Below, in pieces: positions 42,701-51,439 of a stretch of 64,000 bases of DNA. Both the position numbers and the translations under genes were made by a program. Numbering within the stretch: the first letter of the stretch is position 1; every line of letters begins with the position of its first letter. The stretch lies in NCBI GenBank assembly GCA_000727475.1, contig KL647309.1, positions 2,066,289 through 2,130,288 on the forward strand, written 5' to 3'. The notes beneath the pieces were generated by a model that did not search any database, had not been told where the DNA came from, and saw only the letters and a program-made list of their open reading frames with translations. Source of the DNA: Sarcocystis neurona. Taxonomy: Eukaryota; Apicomplexa; Conoidasida; Eucoccidiorida; Sarcocystidae.

Positions 42701-42792
42701 GTACTGCTAGAGAGGGAGGAAGGGTCACTCTCCTCTAGCCTTTCTTCTGTCGGGGTAGTTATGATTATTGGGATTCTGGCGTGCAGATCCAT
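30793..42792 (-). CDS. giant Gln/Ala-rich protein, about 4000 codons, unrecognised
   Basis: This is an uninterrupted 12-kb frame. Its N-terminus is of ordinary composition (MDLHARIPIIITTPTEERLE). Residues about 100-1130 are Gln-rich, built from 15-bp LQQQQ units. Residues 1130-1440 are Ala/Thr/Pro-rich, and 1470-1585 are (REQQM/I)n. Gln/His-rich sequence follows to about 2430 and Ala/Ser-rich sequence to about 3650. The C-terminus is charged, with Ser runs, an Arg-rich patch (RRRRRGRRRRRGSRK) and DEEDFYAKS. Mixed helical blocks (MEKMRLHLKQLLGVCGSDQ; QLWLQERSRIIDLLQEQQRA) are the best handles for homology. The last codons hold a donor CCAG|GTGGGT, so the gene probably splices onward at 30800. 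The frame is also open upstream to about 42912, so the start is uncertain. Gln-rich composition is common in transcriptional co-regulators, but no domain was identified. Confidence 0.6.
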   Translation of the reverse strand: MDLHARIPIIITTPTEERLEESDPSSLSSSTSAHVEAAAARLDNNSSSSSHTVAGLPGCTNSHGASMPGETRRRRSSSATLAVPPNVPHLHWSEPRLPQRVRWQRQQQQGQQQQGQRPQGQQQQQEQLRLLQEQPLREQPSYTVEPHQQVQQRTHLQSQQQMQKHAQSMQEHLMQQHVEQRVDQQSMIEQQRCSLLQQQQQLTGLTTPEISPQHLALGLRRSGSTPMTQHQQLLVEMQQLQQFEQQQHAQQQQHRIQQQLPLMPEAQQQQQLQTHLRQQQQQLSNQQLVQHQLVQHQQHMQQQLQQHRQLQGQPQEPTHERLRHSPLQQQPQHQQLQQQQLQHQQLQQQQLQQQQLQQQQLQQQQLQQQQLQQQQLQQQQLQQQQLQQQQLQQQQLQQQQLQQQHLQQPHLRQHHLQEQVQQQHHLQQQVQQQHHLQQQVQQQHHLQQQVQQQHQLQQQVQQQHLQQQQLHQQQLHQQQLHQQQLHQQQLQQQQLQQQQLQQQQLQQQQLQQQQLQQQQLQQQQLQQQQMQQQLLLQQQELEQQRHLRHQQQLKQQEQQLQEQQLQAQQSQQQQLQQQLQQQQLQQQQLHHQQLHQQQLQQQQLHQQQLHQQQLQQQQLQHLQLEQQQVQQEQLQQQQLQQQQQHQQQHQQHQRDPEQAQQLQQQPLLQQMQQQRQLHQQQQQIMQQHSGQHQHQLLPPQTMGSPHKMQREQVELQRHQQLLQQHSQPPPVSQQPLLGQQQQVHQEQLLRQSVQQQPLQQQLQRQQAHAQHVQGHHLHQQCLHQQQHLQQTQHPSPHQHPQQVHQHLQEQLHQQKQLPSKQHVQHPEQTLHIHRQQTEQHTMRQQLHGQRHLLQQQQLQQQLAQSHQQPDAQEGQPLQQQQHQPQHSLTQHQLLHPQQHEQMQQQQVQQQQQPHLHHHQQPHHHMQQQQQPQEHLHHLQQQQLQPHQQLQQHQQLQQHQLHQPMQQPQQHEQRQLLPHQQQQLLHQEQPPMQHQRCHRHQHLQQEHLREISVEDRLKQQQMLQEQMHEQHRQHQHHPEQQQCQHQQQAQTRSSSFPSPFSSRFPAESPLGGKCMHLPPAVAAGAEGATTAAERLSDRTPIHRISSPIQLRAGAGGVLDPAVISPAAAMSTAAPAVAISPAAAAASASAPATPVVTTVSPAVSAVPAAGASPHPAVSAADIPASAGVTPSVSTSRAASISGAVLSPPTVAVSPTAVTISPPRAIQSAAAVSPGDSPGATSVYPGAPNTACATAALSSRATAAAHTISAAASVPAVAAVLPERNPPHRIFVPSGGAATLHAAAAASSPAAAAADTTGAHSAIARVNTATATAGTTTTGTAASVTTAAAAAGTTAMGAVPAAMGAALVGAAIPAAAPCCSSRPRCRSCPPGTGLTSPGLHHHHHQHQLLHPLAEQQLEPKQQRLEQQRLQELQHQQQLQQQQQMRQHQQLQQQQQLQQHHRLQQQHLRQQHQQHEQQMREQQMREQQVREQHMREQQIREQQMREQQMREQQIREQQMREQQMREQQMREQQMREQQIREQQIREQQMREQQIREQQMREQQIREQQMREQQMREQQTRERQIREHHPQRSKLLHCEHLQQPYEHQAQHLQLQEKGAHQLCLLQQQVDVQQVDLQQQQQTQQHQCRQHLPHRQCIQQLQQLQQKHATEQTAPLQEPQHQLQQQLHQQYVQQADQQHSSQQHQQHQLHQSLQQQQPHLHQAQQRQQQPHLHQRQERLQQHLPQPQQQPTLQQHLPQAPQQLQGAPQQPPLQQSQQQQHLQQAQQQQHVEQAHQRHRLHFPQQQGLHETQVQHLQCTQRQQLQPLQHQHTQQPPQEQQALEQVSERRLQQTQQQLPMHRSQRRPLQEPQEQLPQPTHTQQQPRLQQPQQQEQPVHLQQLQQQQPHQQQPQQQLQQTQQQHMQHTQRPHFLQESLEQQHHLKRFHQRQQVMQLQQQHFEQGPQDHGRELQQQRMQQPRNLREHHLEPAPQQVLKVVPQPHPDAAVSASLKEQQNLTRVHHVSPKAVDSPGRQPRQQQERALQPHAELQQQGQEELQNQNDELRKQQRQLPQVQQVEQQPHLHPHQLAHASQHLPQQELQRQTGVLQQQQHLQSQQRQLQPQLQLRLKQLQQHGQEQLQLQQQQLQRQQELEHHEAAKQQERRPQQQFPGQQQLQEQELQRQQHLRDQRQLEERQFDHRRQQQEPDGHQRRQEQLAQLKAQVQQEQQQQRLDGGVVPPSGGLQQQPHMLASAAAAPTSLSQQQLHRVQQQLQHHVPCPPAPPLREEHRQADQPQQPQPLQLQQHTHVRLQELHVQRQRHLQPLHLQPQQVNQTQQQQQQQQLFQQGGSTQSQQQHQPVRQEHHEQQQQQRERWHERYRQQQRVVEQPQPVALQQEPLHQQHSLQQHSLQRHSLQQHSLQQHSLQQQSLQQGPLQQQQWQAAAVRGEPAQRFAGPAEETPTRRVTGRAGEAAGLEDTAAAAAARTDEARAPAAAAEGSSADRHSSRHSLSQLHSSTSSSAPSVPASSSPRYSTAATSSSSRPVFAVPAPRRKHSSVARVEGSSAAVAAVASAPARVTAASPPDALPREASFSSPAAAASAAAALGAAAPAADAAVAPAADAPAAGGPAAGGPAAGAPAAGLPCFLGETAAAPSSSSPLVVRVSRGDAAAAGAATHPPPHACVPSTSVSSTPRILQAADRVAASSRTAVAASAAAASPSAAAAAASFPQITAASSPRTAAASPAAVGALSHVVGQARNLLPRVPAAAASPAASAVSAVVKPVSYESAAADTSSMSPAAPAAAPLIAPGVGASSAALPAATAADRLRSTAEVASPARTAAAAAAAARHGLVVTGTLPCRHAVAAAAAHSPSSPSASCSPLRHPTSPSSQPLPRARSAPSLPRTCQGGVPRDVAATGPRAVLPAVHGAASAPAGPIAAAAPPAAAASFGLPASAAGGRPGVAASASARLSAGAACAPPASAGGSAAAAATHVAGARSAPVAATAAAAGPTAVCRAGSRRPSAAAAEVSAARLAAAGAASAVAAPPAAAARGATHSSGASPYSAAALRPRINAAPPHIRICLTPPPEAGRPCVLIPSSANGPAAAAAAEDAAAAAAAASRGRSVTSRTAAVLPATASVVAARDLAASAVPGAGHLAAGPAAAAIAARARAVAVGSDDPATAAPPGFGNFAAAAAAAKRRLAQAQQQRMVEAARGGGAATGLNTAALRLADRLAAATEVEAAALGRGLAATAGAATTRALAEAEAATAATIRGRGTAAEALMKATPAGLGREGEAPAALRRAVAANLAGSKTAGVASITRSVAPAGRGGGAAGEGGNEASVIREAVALERRMAAAAIRAAVARQRAAAAARRRAEEEATAARIAAKQLYRHRRAALMLGACGQFYGAPVSHSLLHTLYPLPCPYTWKSRAAVVGRKGFPAAAPPAARLARAPARARTVAAAAAPETAPAGAAAANTAVVAATATRTGDAATRAAAVPRTKTGTAKANATPATSQAAAAASCGKKESTGVVPAAAAVARSASRSSRSGSAALTATKTAAAAAGPAAEKKAVAATAARPAAALAAKAAARLRRKKQMEKMRLHLKQLLGVCGSDQRQLWLQERSRIIDLLQEQQRARNRLQEKVRQQQQPSAAAGARTAAEAAADATAEAAADAEAEYAAETAAEAAAAPGAEAAADAAAETVGDAGVAALLDVGARTLLQPTAAADTSKRGKGEAETGRDVAVTHAVVEPAFSAAAAAAAGERAKYEAPAKASEAATTETRIRSTAGAREGAADASSFDESATLQQRRGGYVASKEGRGRSMASNNRAAENRRGGASAHACRSSSSSNTDSSSSDSSSESSSTCGESSSSSSGESRGDRGTRVGAEGREARRRRRGRRRRRGSRKTLSDTTSDATAATFSDEEDFYAKSTGVAAAKASFPSAVMRFFVSSSVLRRREPRPGSAAAAAAATVAAAGGRLTNTTTRQFNEDVMQQIYLKRSVGRAAAATQQRPGG
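32544..32636 (-). other. 93-nt stop-free intron candidate inside the giant ORF
   Basis: It runs from GTGCGT to CTCGAG in minus sense. Its composition (CGQFYGAPVSHSLLHTLYP) differs from the Ala-rich flanks. Removal keeps the frame, because the length is a multiple of three, and fuses Ala-rich segments. Confidence 0.4.
35521..35625 (-). repeat. 15-bp coding repeat (SLQQH)n
   Basis: CTGCTGCAGAGAATG on plus is repeated about seven times, in frame with the giant ORF. Confidence 0.85.
38041..38380 (-). repeat. 15-bp coding repeat (REQQM/I)n, about 23 units
   Basis: The plus-strand unit is CGCATCTGCTGCTCA with CGTATC variants (Met versus Ile). It is strictly in frame with the giant ORF and predicts a long charged helix or coiled coil. 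Confidence 0.92.
41200..41790 (-). repeat. 15-bp LQQQQ repeat with a 30-bp sub-array
   Basis: TTGCTGCTGTTGCAG/TAG-type units are interrupted at about 41430-41560 by a 30-bp unit (GTGCTGCTGCTGCACTTGCT...) repeated four to five times. All are in frame. Confidence 0.9.
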
Positions 42793-43108
42793 GCTGCTGC
42801 TCCTTCGTTGCCAGCTGCCACCGGCACTAGTTCTGCTGCTGCCGCGGCGGCACTGCGTCTGCTGTTGCTGCCGTTGACTCTGCGTGCGCTGCTGCTTCTG
42901 CTGCTGAAGAGTGAGCTACTAGGTCAGGAGGCCCGGCACTAGGTGTTCCAGTACCTGTTGCCGCTGCTGCAGCTGGCGTTGTCGCCTGTCCACGTTCCGT
43001 TGGTGCTGGTGATGTTGTTTCTGTTGTCGCCACTGCTCCTGCTGCTGCCGCCGACGCTGCTGCTCCTTGGAATGAAGAAGCCCCGCAGCAGACGAGACAG
43101 CAGCACAA

Positions 43109-44460
43109 ACGCTACCATTGCGCCAAATCAGGTAGTGTCCGGTGCAGTCAGCGGCAGCGTGCCGCACCACCAGACACTCGCATCGCTGCTGCAGCTGGTG
43201 TAGTCACCGTCGCTGTAGCTCGAGCTGTAACTGCTGCTGCGGCTCTACCAGAACCGCAGCAGCACCAACACAGAAACGCACCGTGTTCTACAGCGCTCCT
43301 CTGCAGATACAGCCTGCAACGGGGAAGACATGTCCTCGCACATTTAAGAACGTGCACGAAAACAGCCTTCACTGCCGCTACTGGTCCTGCTGGTATTGCT
43401 GATGCCACTTCTTCTGCTGAAGCTGGATCCGCATGCAGCAGCACTTCGTTGGAACTCCCTTCTGGTGCGGAATTTGGCTACAAATGTAAGAGGTGTTCGA
43501 AAAGGAAGGTGGTGCGAACAAGAGAGATGAAACAGACGAAGTGAGACAGATAAAGAGGAGGCGAAAAGGGAAGACAGGTGTACGCAGCAAGAGTTAGCAC
43601 CGAGAAACGGACTCCCGCCGGGGACGGGAAGCGAGAGACAAGGAAGAAGGTGTGGAAACGTACGACACATAGGAACAGGGCAGCTACGGAGCGGAAGAAT
43701 AGTAAGAGTGAGGGGAGATAGCTACTGAAGAGATGTAGAAAAGCAAGATGATCACAAAGAGACGTCTGCAGTACTGAGAGGGGCCAAATTCAACGCTGAA
43801 AAGATTCACCGCTAAAGGAACATCATCAGAAGACGATACACGCTATATGGGGGTAGGGAGCGCGGAGGGGCGGAAAGAAAAACGAAGTACAAAGCCGACG
43901 CCGAGGGGGAGTAAAGAGAGCGCCGTTGCATAAAGGGGGGACAAAGCTAAAACCACGGTGAGAAACGACGGGAACGTTGCGTGAAAACGGAGGAAGGGCG
44001 GGACGAGGGGGCGGGGGATAGAGAGGTAAAAGGGAGGAGAGAGCGTATTTAAAGAGCGTAGAACACGGAAGCAAAGATGCACGGTCAGGAGAGGTCACAG
44101 GTCAAAGGAGCTCTGCTTTAGGGAGATTAACGCTTAGAGGACGAGGAAAGGAGAAAAAAAGAGGAGGAGGTCTGGATGGAGATGAAAGGTGTCCATAGGG
44201 ACGATTTACACGTAGGTGCTGCCGTCTCCGACCGAAAACAAACACACAATTGACCGAGATACAAACAAGAAAGAAGTCAGCGCGCGATGCTACGACTGAA
44301 GCACAGCGTGGTCATAGAGTGGAAAGATACACAGGCAGAAGAGATGTAAGACAATGTAGAAGCTGCTTGTGTACGATGCGTAGCGAATCGCCTGCCGCCA
44401 CTCAACATGCAGGCCGGTTGCACGCGCAGTAAAATGGCGAACACCTCGTACCGCAAGCGT
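43109..44460. other. gene-poor region, 5' flank of the giant gene
   Basis: Frames to about 43450 are Ala/Gln-rich on both strands and may include upstream exons of the giant gene. A candidate Gln-rich exon ends at about 42964 at CAACAG|GTACTG. From 43500 on, no coding signal is seen. Confidence 0.4.
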
Positions 44461-44468
44461 CCAGAAGA

Positions 44469-44900
44469 GTGACTACAGCTGCTGCAGCAGCAGAGATACC
44501 AGCAGCAATAGCGTTAGCAGCAGAACCAGCGAATGCAGCGGCACCCCCGCGCAGCAGCCGGGAAACTACCACCCCAGCACACTAGCCGCCCGCCGGGGCT
44601 GTAGCCGGTGAAGAAGCCTACGCAACAACACCAACACCAGCATGCGTAGCTCCTACAAGGACTCGACCGCTGCAGCACTAGCAACACGTGGCGCAGTACC
44701 ATGAACAGCACGACAGCGGAAGGCGAGTCTGAAGACACGAGAGGTAACGCATTCGGTATCAGCAACAATACGCGAAAGCAGCACAGATGAGGCTTCTCGA
44801 AAGGAGAGCGACAAGCTGAGGAGAACAGCGCGAGCGGAGCAACTTGACAGCAGCTGCTGTTCCGCTGTGGGGACACGCAGCACAGGTGCAGTAGGAGCGG
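44469..44900 (+). pseudogene. decayed Ala-rich reading frame
   Basis: A plus frame reads VTTAAAAAEIPAAIALAAEP and continues Ala/Thr/Pro-rich, but stop codons break it within about 40 and again within about 85 codons. It looks like a decayed relic of a repeat-rich gene; an unrecognised short-exon gene is the alternative. Confidence 0.3.
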
Positions 44901-47900
44901 GGACCGGACTCGGTCTGCACGTTTCGGCTGCCAGGACGCTACCGAAATCTTGCTTCTTACCGGAGGGCAGCGTTTATGCGGACACCAGCAGAACTGGAGG
45001 ACACAACTGCTGAAATCAGAAGCATATGATCATATATCTGGAGATACGTCGAGTGACCTTATCGTATAGATCGTAGAAGATTGTAGTCCCGTCTGCGTGA
45101 CGAGGATATTAGAATCAAAGTAGGGTGTTCCCTTTTGTGCCGTAATAAAGCAGGGGGATCGTTAAGTCGTAACACACATGACTTCCGCGCCAAAAGCTGG
45201 AAGATCCAGTCGAAGCAGCATACCCGATACTGCACGCATCCTGGAGTGGTCATTCGAAGACAGTAGATTAACGTTTCATTATTGCATCAGCGGAGAGCAG
45301 TGTGGCACCAGTGGATCAGTACCCTACCAACAGTTAAATGAAACATCAGATACTTACCGCCTGTCTTGCTGAACGTGCTCGTTGGCTGCAACGACCACAC
45401 GTGATCCGCTGCATCTCGACAAGGACAGGACACATGTATTTCGTCTATAGTTGCACGTCGAAGCCAGCCGCGCCGCTGCAACCCCTGTGACTATGGAGAT
45501 GAGTGGAGTAGTTGTAGCGAGGTCTCAGGGGTGTGAGGGTAGCATCACATTTAGTGAAAGGTATGCGTGAAGCGGTCACTTGACCTGCATGGTAACTGCG
45601 ACAACCGCGCACCACGGGAAGCAATATCAAACGCTAGTCCCTACGGGTTCTGACAAATGCTGTAATGCCGTTAAACAAGAGAAATACATTGATCGCTGCC
45701 ACATGTGCGTGAAGTGCGCTGTTGACCAAGAGAAACACAATGACCTCTACCACACGTGCGTGAGGTGCCCTGCTGCCTCTACAGTGTGCTTGGAATTCGT
45801 CGCGCTTACGAGATTAAGACTCCTACGCCAGGATAATGTATGCCTTTACTTCGTGTTAGGTATAGACTGCGATATCGCGTATGTGTACGTATAGACGGAG
45901 ATACGGCTCACCCTCTACGGGTCCGCATCTGATATACAAATCATCTACGCAGTACTGCAGCTATGTAAACAAATAGCTGTACGTGTATATACACTATTTA
46001 TGTGTACATATATATATATATATGTTTAGGGATAGGGAGAGGTGCCGGTGGACATTCAGACCTCCTGTCTGGACTCCCGTATATACGTGTATCTCCGTAC
46101 GTACATTTTTGTGCACGCGTATGTTCGTGTGTATTTCGATTTGTAGAGAGAAGTGAAATAGTGGACAACTACTTTTGGTCAGATAACCTGCTTGTAAAGC
46201 TGTACGCATGATCGTGCATATACGGAGGCACAGAAATATAGATATAGAGGCACTGCTAACACGGAACCTTAGATAAAGCTGAAAGACGGATGCGAAGTCA
46301 GTCTCTCAAAGGACATGAGGGACGTGATGCATACGAGAGAGCGCTACGCGTATGTAGATGCGGTTGCCAACTTTCCTCTCAGTGTTACAGCACTATGGCA
46401 TACACAAACTGCAATGAGATTCCGCTCGCGGCGTACGGGAGCGAATCAAAGAACTATAAGGGTAGCGGGTAGCGCGCCCTCACCCCTGCGGCACTTCCAC
46501 CCTATAAGCTTGGGGTGTCCGAACACCTCAGGTGCTCGTATTCTACTTCCGCATGTAAGCCCCGTCTTCCGTTTTGCTGTGATTTTCTTCTGTTGCGCGA
46601 TGACGGAATTTTGTTGCTGCTGTTCTTGTACAGCAGCACAGTACATTATATTACTACGTCTGTCTTACTGCAGTTCAAGTACGCGAGCTTCAGCGTAACC
46701 AATGGTACACCCTGTGACGCGTCAACGCTACGCAGTGTACCTACATCGTGGTGAATCTTTCATTATCCTGCTGGATCCTCGAACACTCCTGCATATGTAT
46801 GCAGTTCCGTGCAGTGCGCCCTTTCGCACTACAAAACAGAACTGAACCGCAGTGTCCGTCCCTCTTAAGACTACCCTACAGAACTTGTACCAATATTCCC
46901 GTATGTGCACAACAAGGAACACGTACCTAGCTTGTTACGGCTCGCTCTTATCTACCGACCACGTGTACTCAGTAGGCGCAAGCATGCTAAGAGTGTGCAG
47001 TGGCAACGTATCCTTTTTGCCAGGTAAACTGGCCGCTGAACACCCCTCTCGCTGCTCGGCAGGCCATCGAGACGTGTCATTCTTCGTCCAACTGCGGACA
47101 CCCCATCCTCACGTGAAAAGGCACATGTCTCTCCTGCTACGTGACGGCGCCAGAGAAACGAGACGGTCGTTTTTTGTCCTATTGAAAAGGTAACCATCTT
47201 TCTTCCATGCCGTGTTTACTTCTTTCTTCTGACAGCACATGCGGACTGCCGCTGACTTCATCTAGTGCCTTCCACGGACACTCGGTAGTCCCGTGTGCCG
47301 CGAGCAACCACCCCCTCCTCGTGAAAGCTGGCACTTCTTGTTGTGACCGCATTTAATTCTTTCCGCTGCCATTTTATTTTCAGCCCGCTATGTCACTTCC
47401 GTCCTACAATTAGTGTATTCTATCTTCTATGGACAACACTTTATTATTTCCACTGGCAAATATAGCGTCTTGAACCAGACGTTGTCTTCTCCATTGTGTC
47501 GACAAAATTCACCCGACTTCGACAGTGTGGGTTCCATACGTAGGCAGTCCTTGTTCGTTTAACAACCGTGTTCACAGTTTCGTCCTTCACAGGTTTCAGA
47601 GCACTTTCATCTGCTTTTTGTTATCGTTCCCCCAGGCACCTTCGTTCTAAGTGTGCGTGCACTTTATTTTCCACACACCACGTACACGCGTAGACTGAGA
47701 TGGCGAGATATATGCACGCTGTCTACATCTGTAAAGCTGCGGCAGCGTGTATCTTCTGCTTCCCTGATACGTCTGTGGGCGTGCTTAGACATGCTAAGGC
47801 CTCAGAATGTTCTCCCAAATACTGACGCGTAGTTCCTCAACCTTCCCATCTCGTTATCTGGATATGTGTGCGTCCACGTAAATGTCTTTCTGCGTACGTA

Positions 47901-49390
47901 GACAGAAACGGAGTACCGAATGTAATGAGCGTCAGTGATTCTTCACTTGTATACACAAGTGGAGACCTAAGAGAAGCCGACCTCATGGTAGAGTAGTGAT
48001 GGGAGCAATCCGCAAGAATGGAGGAACAACACAGTCGAGTTGTATCCACGGCAACAGTGGGGCGATGCACTACACGTGCAACCGGCTACTCCGTTGCTGT
48101 GAGTACGGACAGAAAAGCAGGCAGACAGGATTCCTGTACGCGACTTGAAGGCACAGTCCGCTCAGTCATACTACATTACCAAGTTGTGTTGCAGTGTGCG
48201 AATAATCCCGGCATAGTCCCTTTCCAACAACCTTCTCGGGAATACTCTTGGATTCCTGCATTGGTTCCTCGCGATTGATGTGTCTTGCTGGTGATGAAAG
48301 GCTTCTATTTTACTTTCATTGAGACGGAAGGTACATACTTACAATGAAGCCAAGACGAAAATTCCTGTGTATGCGAGGACATGGTTTCGTCGTTCCACTG
48401 TTATACATACGTGTGAGAGGGCAATATATCTGCACAAAGTAGGTTACCCTGTCAGTTCTAGCTGGTTTGCGCAGCAGAATGCACATGCTGCCCTAGGTGT
48501 CTCCAAAACGTGAACCGTACCACGTGCACCGAGAAGGTGAATCAAGGAACGGTTTTGTGTGAGAGAGAGAGAGGAAAATCCCAGTACATCTGCACCGCAT
48601 GCACATCTGTCAAGGAGAAATTCCATTGACGTGGTACGTCGCAGATGCAGTGAAACTAGGATTAGAACGTCTGAAAGAGCGGCGTTATCCGCCAGTAATG
48701 CAAGGATTCGCTGGTAGGGACGTTAACTCTTGAACGCGCCCCAAAGAAGCACCACCTGTTTTGTGCTACTAGTTTGCCGACCACGATCAAGTGCATATCA
48801 CGGCTCTGAAGAGCACTACATTAACGTATAAGGCGACCTTCGTTATTGCCGTGTTGCACCTCCGTCACCTCACCGAGGCCCAAAAAAACCGTACATCTGT
48901 ACGGACGCGTATGTACATGCATGTTCACATATACCCATATTCCCATGCATGTACTGGCGTTTCTACCTTTGTGCACATACGTACACATATTCCCACGTAT
49001 AGGCGTTTTTGCACAAGCGTACACGTATATATTCACACTCTCATTCTTTTTTTGAAGACAAAAGTGACAAATGGTCATGGCATCCAGCAACGGGCACTGC
49101 TGTTGCACATGCATACGTGTCTCGCGTTCTCGTGCTGCCGCTGCTCACACCGTCGCAGTGAGCACCAGTAGTAAACAAAGAGTACTGGCGAACAGTACGG
49201 TACTGATGATGTGCTGCAGAAGCGCCAGGCAGGAAATGCAGCTCAGTCGACCTGCAGCAGGAACGCAGCGTAAGAGACTGCAGAAAAGCAGCACGAACGA
49301 CCTCGACTGAGCTAAACAGAGCAACAGCACGAGTGGCGACCGAGAATGCATCACACACTGACACGTGGGCGGTTGCGGGGCCTAGTCATA
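44901..49390. other. gene-poor stretch
   Basis: No frame longer than about 130 codons and no splice-supported exon. Composition is more balanced and CAG runs are nearly absent. It includes a 51-bp tandem duplication (45676-45777), a short TATA run (about 46005-46024) and one near-palindrome GGTGTCCGAACACC (46514-46527). Confidence 0.5.
45676..45777. repeat. 51-bp tandem duplication with in-frame CxxC repeats
   Basis: Two diverged copies begin CAAGAGAAA(T/C)ACA. In the plus frame they read 17 residues each (QEKYIDRCHMCVKCAVD and QEKHNDLYHTCVRCPAA). Confidence 0.75.
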
Positions 49391-50010
49391 ATAACTATCA
49401 ACAATGACGAGCAGCAGCAGCAGATCAGGTCAAGCTGCATCAAAAGTAGCTACGCAGCTCTGCGTCGTTAGCAACAGCTCCACGAGCGGCACCAGCAGCT
49501 TCAAAGAAGCGGCATCTGCTCAAAAGCAACAACACCTCTGTAACAGTTTGAGAGCGATATGAAACAATAGGAGTTCCAGCAAGCCTGGAAACAGCAACGG
49601 CACAGAACACGTTGCAGGGTCTTCAGGGGCAACACGGCAGGTTAGCAGGGACAGCTTCCTGTAGGAGGCACGGACGGAGCCGAACGGACTACAGTAGCAG
49701 CCCGGACGACGCAGCAACTGCAGCACCTGCGAAAGCAGAAGATGGCATAGAATACTGAAGAAACCGAATTGAAAACGAGCAAAACCGACGCAGCAGGAAC
49801 TTCAGCGGAGCGAGAGGTGCAACCGCAGCTGCAGCAACCGCTGCAGCAACGGCTGCAGCAAGATACAGCAGCATCAGCGGAGTCGGGAGAATCGTTAACA
49901 ACGGCTACAGCACCAGCTAGTCCAGTGGGAGCGGCTACACTCCACAACTGCAGCAGCAGTTTCATGCGGCCTGCAGCAGCAGTTTCATCGCTGTAGTCTA
50001 TATACATCTT
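49390..50010 (+). pseudogene. decayed Ala/Gln/Ser-rich coding remnant
   Basis: Short plus-strand frames separated by stops keep triplet-coding bias (SSSRSGQAASKVATQ; EREVQPQLQQPLQQRLQQDT). No intact gene can be assembled from it. A frame on minus is Cys/Ser/Val-rich and less convincing. Confidence 0.3.
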
Positions 50011-50775
50011 GTGAATGAGTATCATGTGCAGACTGCCCCTGCAGTACAGCACATGCTGCAGAAGCTTGAGGCTCTTCTACCGGCTATGCAGCCGATGTGT
50101 CGTCTGTTTGTGCACATGTTGTGTGGACACCTTATGTAAGTGCACGTACGTTTCCATCAGGTGATAATTACATGCACATGCATACAAACATACATATATA
50201 TCATGCACAAGGCAGCACGAGACGCCAGTTTCGCCTCCGGCGCTGCAGCTGCTGTCCACGCAGAAATCCTCAGTCGTCTGGCTTTCCTGAAAAATAATTA
50301 CTGCTGTATGCTGGTTCCTTTCATGTAAGACACGGCGGTGCTGCTGGTGCGCAAGAACTGCTAATGCTGCTCCTGTAGCTGTCGCCGCCTGCGGCGCAGT
50401 CTGCACGGGCAGCGCAGGGTCTCGTGCAATCGCGTGCACCTAGTGACGCGCTACTCGGGAATAAGAGTGAAACATTCTTCGATAGTTACCGTAATATTTC
50501 ATGTTGTTGCCCTGCTTCCAATGGGTCGTACCTGTTGGGAGGGTACCTCTTCCGTTCTGAACGAGCGTTGCTTCTGCTGCAGCTTCTGCGTGGCTCTCAG
50601 CCCCACAAACCTAGGCGCAGTGACACGTGATATACAGCTGGTCGTTGTACAGGTTTAACAAAAGTTACATACGTACATACGTACACATACACAAAGATAT
50701 ATTTATGTATAAATACTGGACGGCGCGCACGTGTAGGCACACAAGTGTATATATGTCTTTGAGCATGTCGAACTA

Positions 50776-51081
50776 CGTACGCACACGCATTTCCACAAGT
50801 ACACGTGAATTCAACGTAACAGAGATAAAATGTGCATGCGTGCATGTAAACACATAGACATTTCAATAGTTATCTCTACTGTTTCATATGTGTGTACACG
50901 TACATCGTTATGTGCGTACACACTTACGCGTACGCACACGCATTACCGCAAGTACACGTGGATTCAAGGTAACAGAGAAAATATGCATGCGTGCATGTAA
51001 ACAGATAAAGATCTCGATAGGTATCTCCACTGTTTCATATGTCTGTACACGTACACCGTTGTGCGCATATGTACTTCCGTG
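50776..51081. repeat. about 153-bp tandem duplication
   Basis: Two copies start CGTACGCACACGCAT at 50776 and 50929 and share ACACGT(G)ATTCAA, TGCATGCGTGCATGTAAACA and TGTTTCATATG. They are diverged by substitutions and small indels. Confidence 0.8.
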
Positions 51082-51439
51082 GAATTATGCACTATAAGAG
51101 CAAACAGATGCGAAACATACGACACATGATCCGAACGTGTCCCGCGTCTGACACCAACTGCGGCCGCAGCCACCCCCATCTACGTACCACACGCAAAGAG
51201 CCTGTACATAATAAATTTATTTATGCCTTCTCGGTATGCACGCGTACACTCTTTCAAAAGGAATAGGGCCACTACCGCGTCTGGTGTTTCGGAAGAAGTT
51301 CTTCTGTCGTCATCTGCGCCCCGTCAGCCGCGCTGAGGCCTCTCGCTTCTCGGGTGTACGCACACCGCAACTTTTATATTACTGTGAATTTTTTCCGCAC
51401 AAGCGAACACTGGTGGACTAGTAACAGCAGTAGCCCTAC

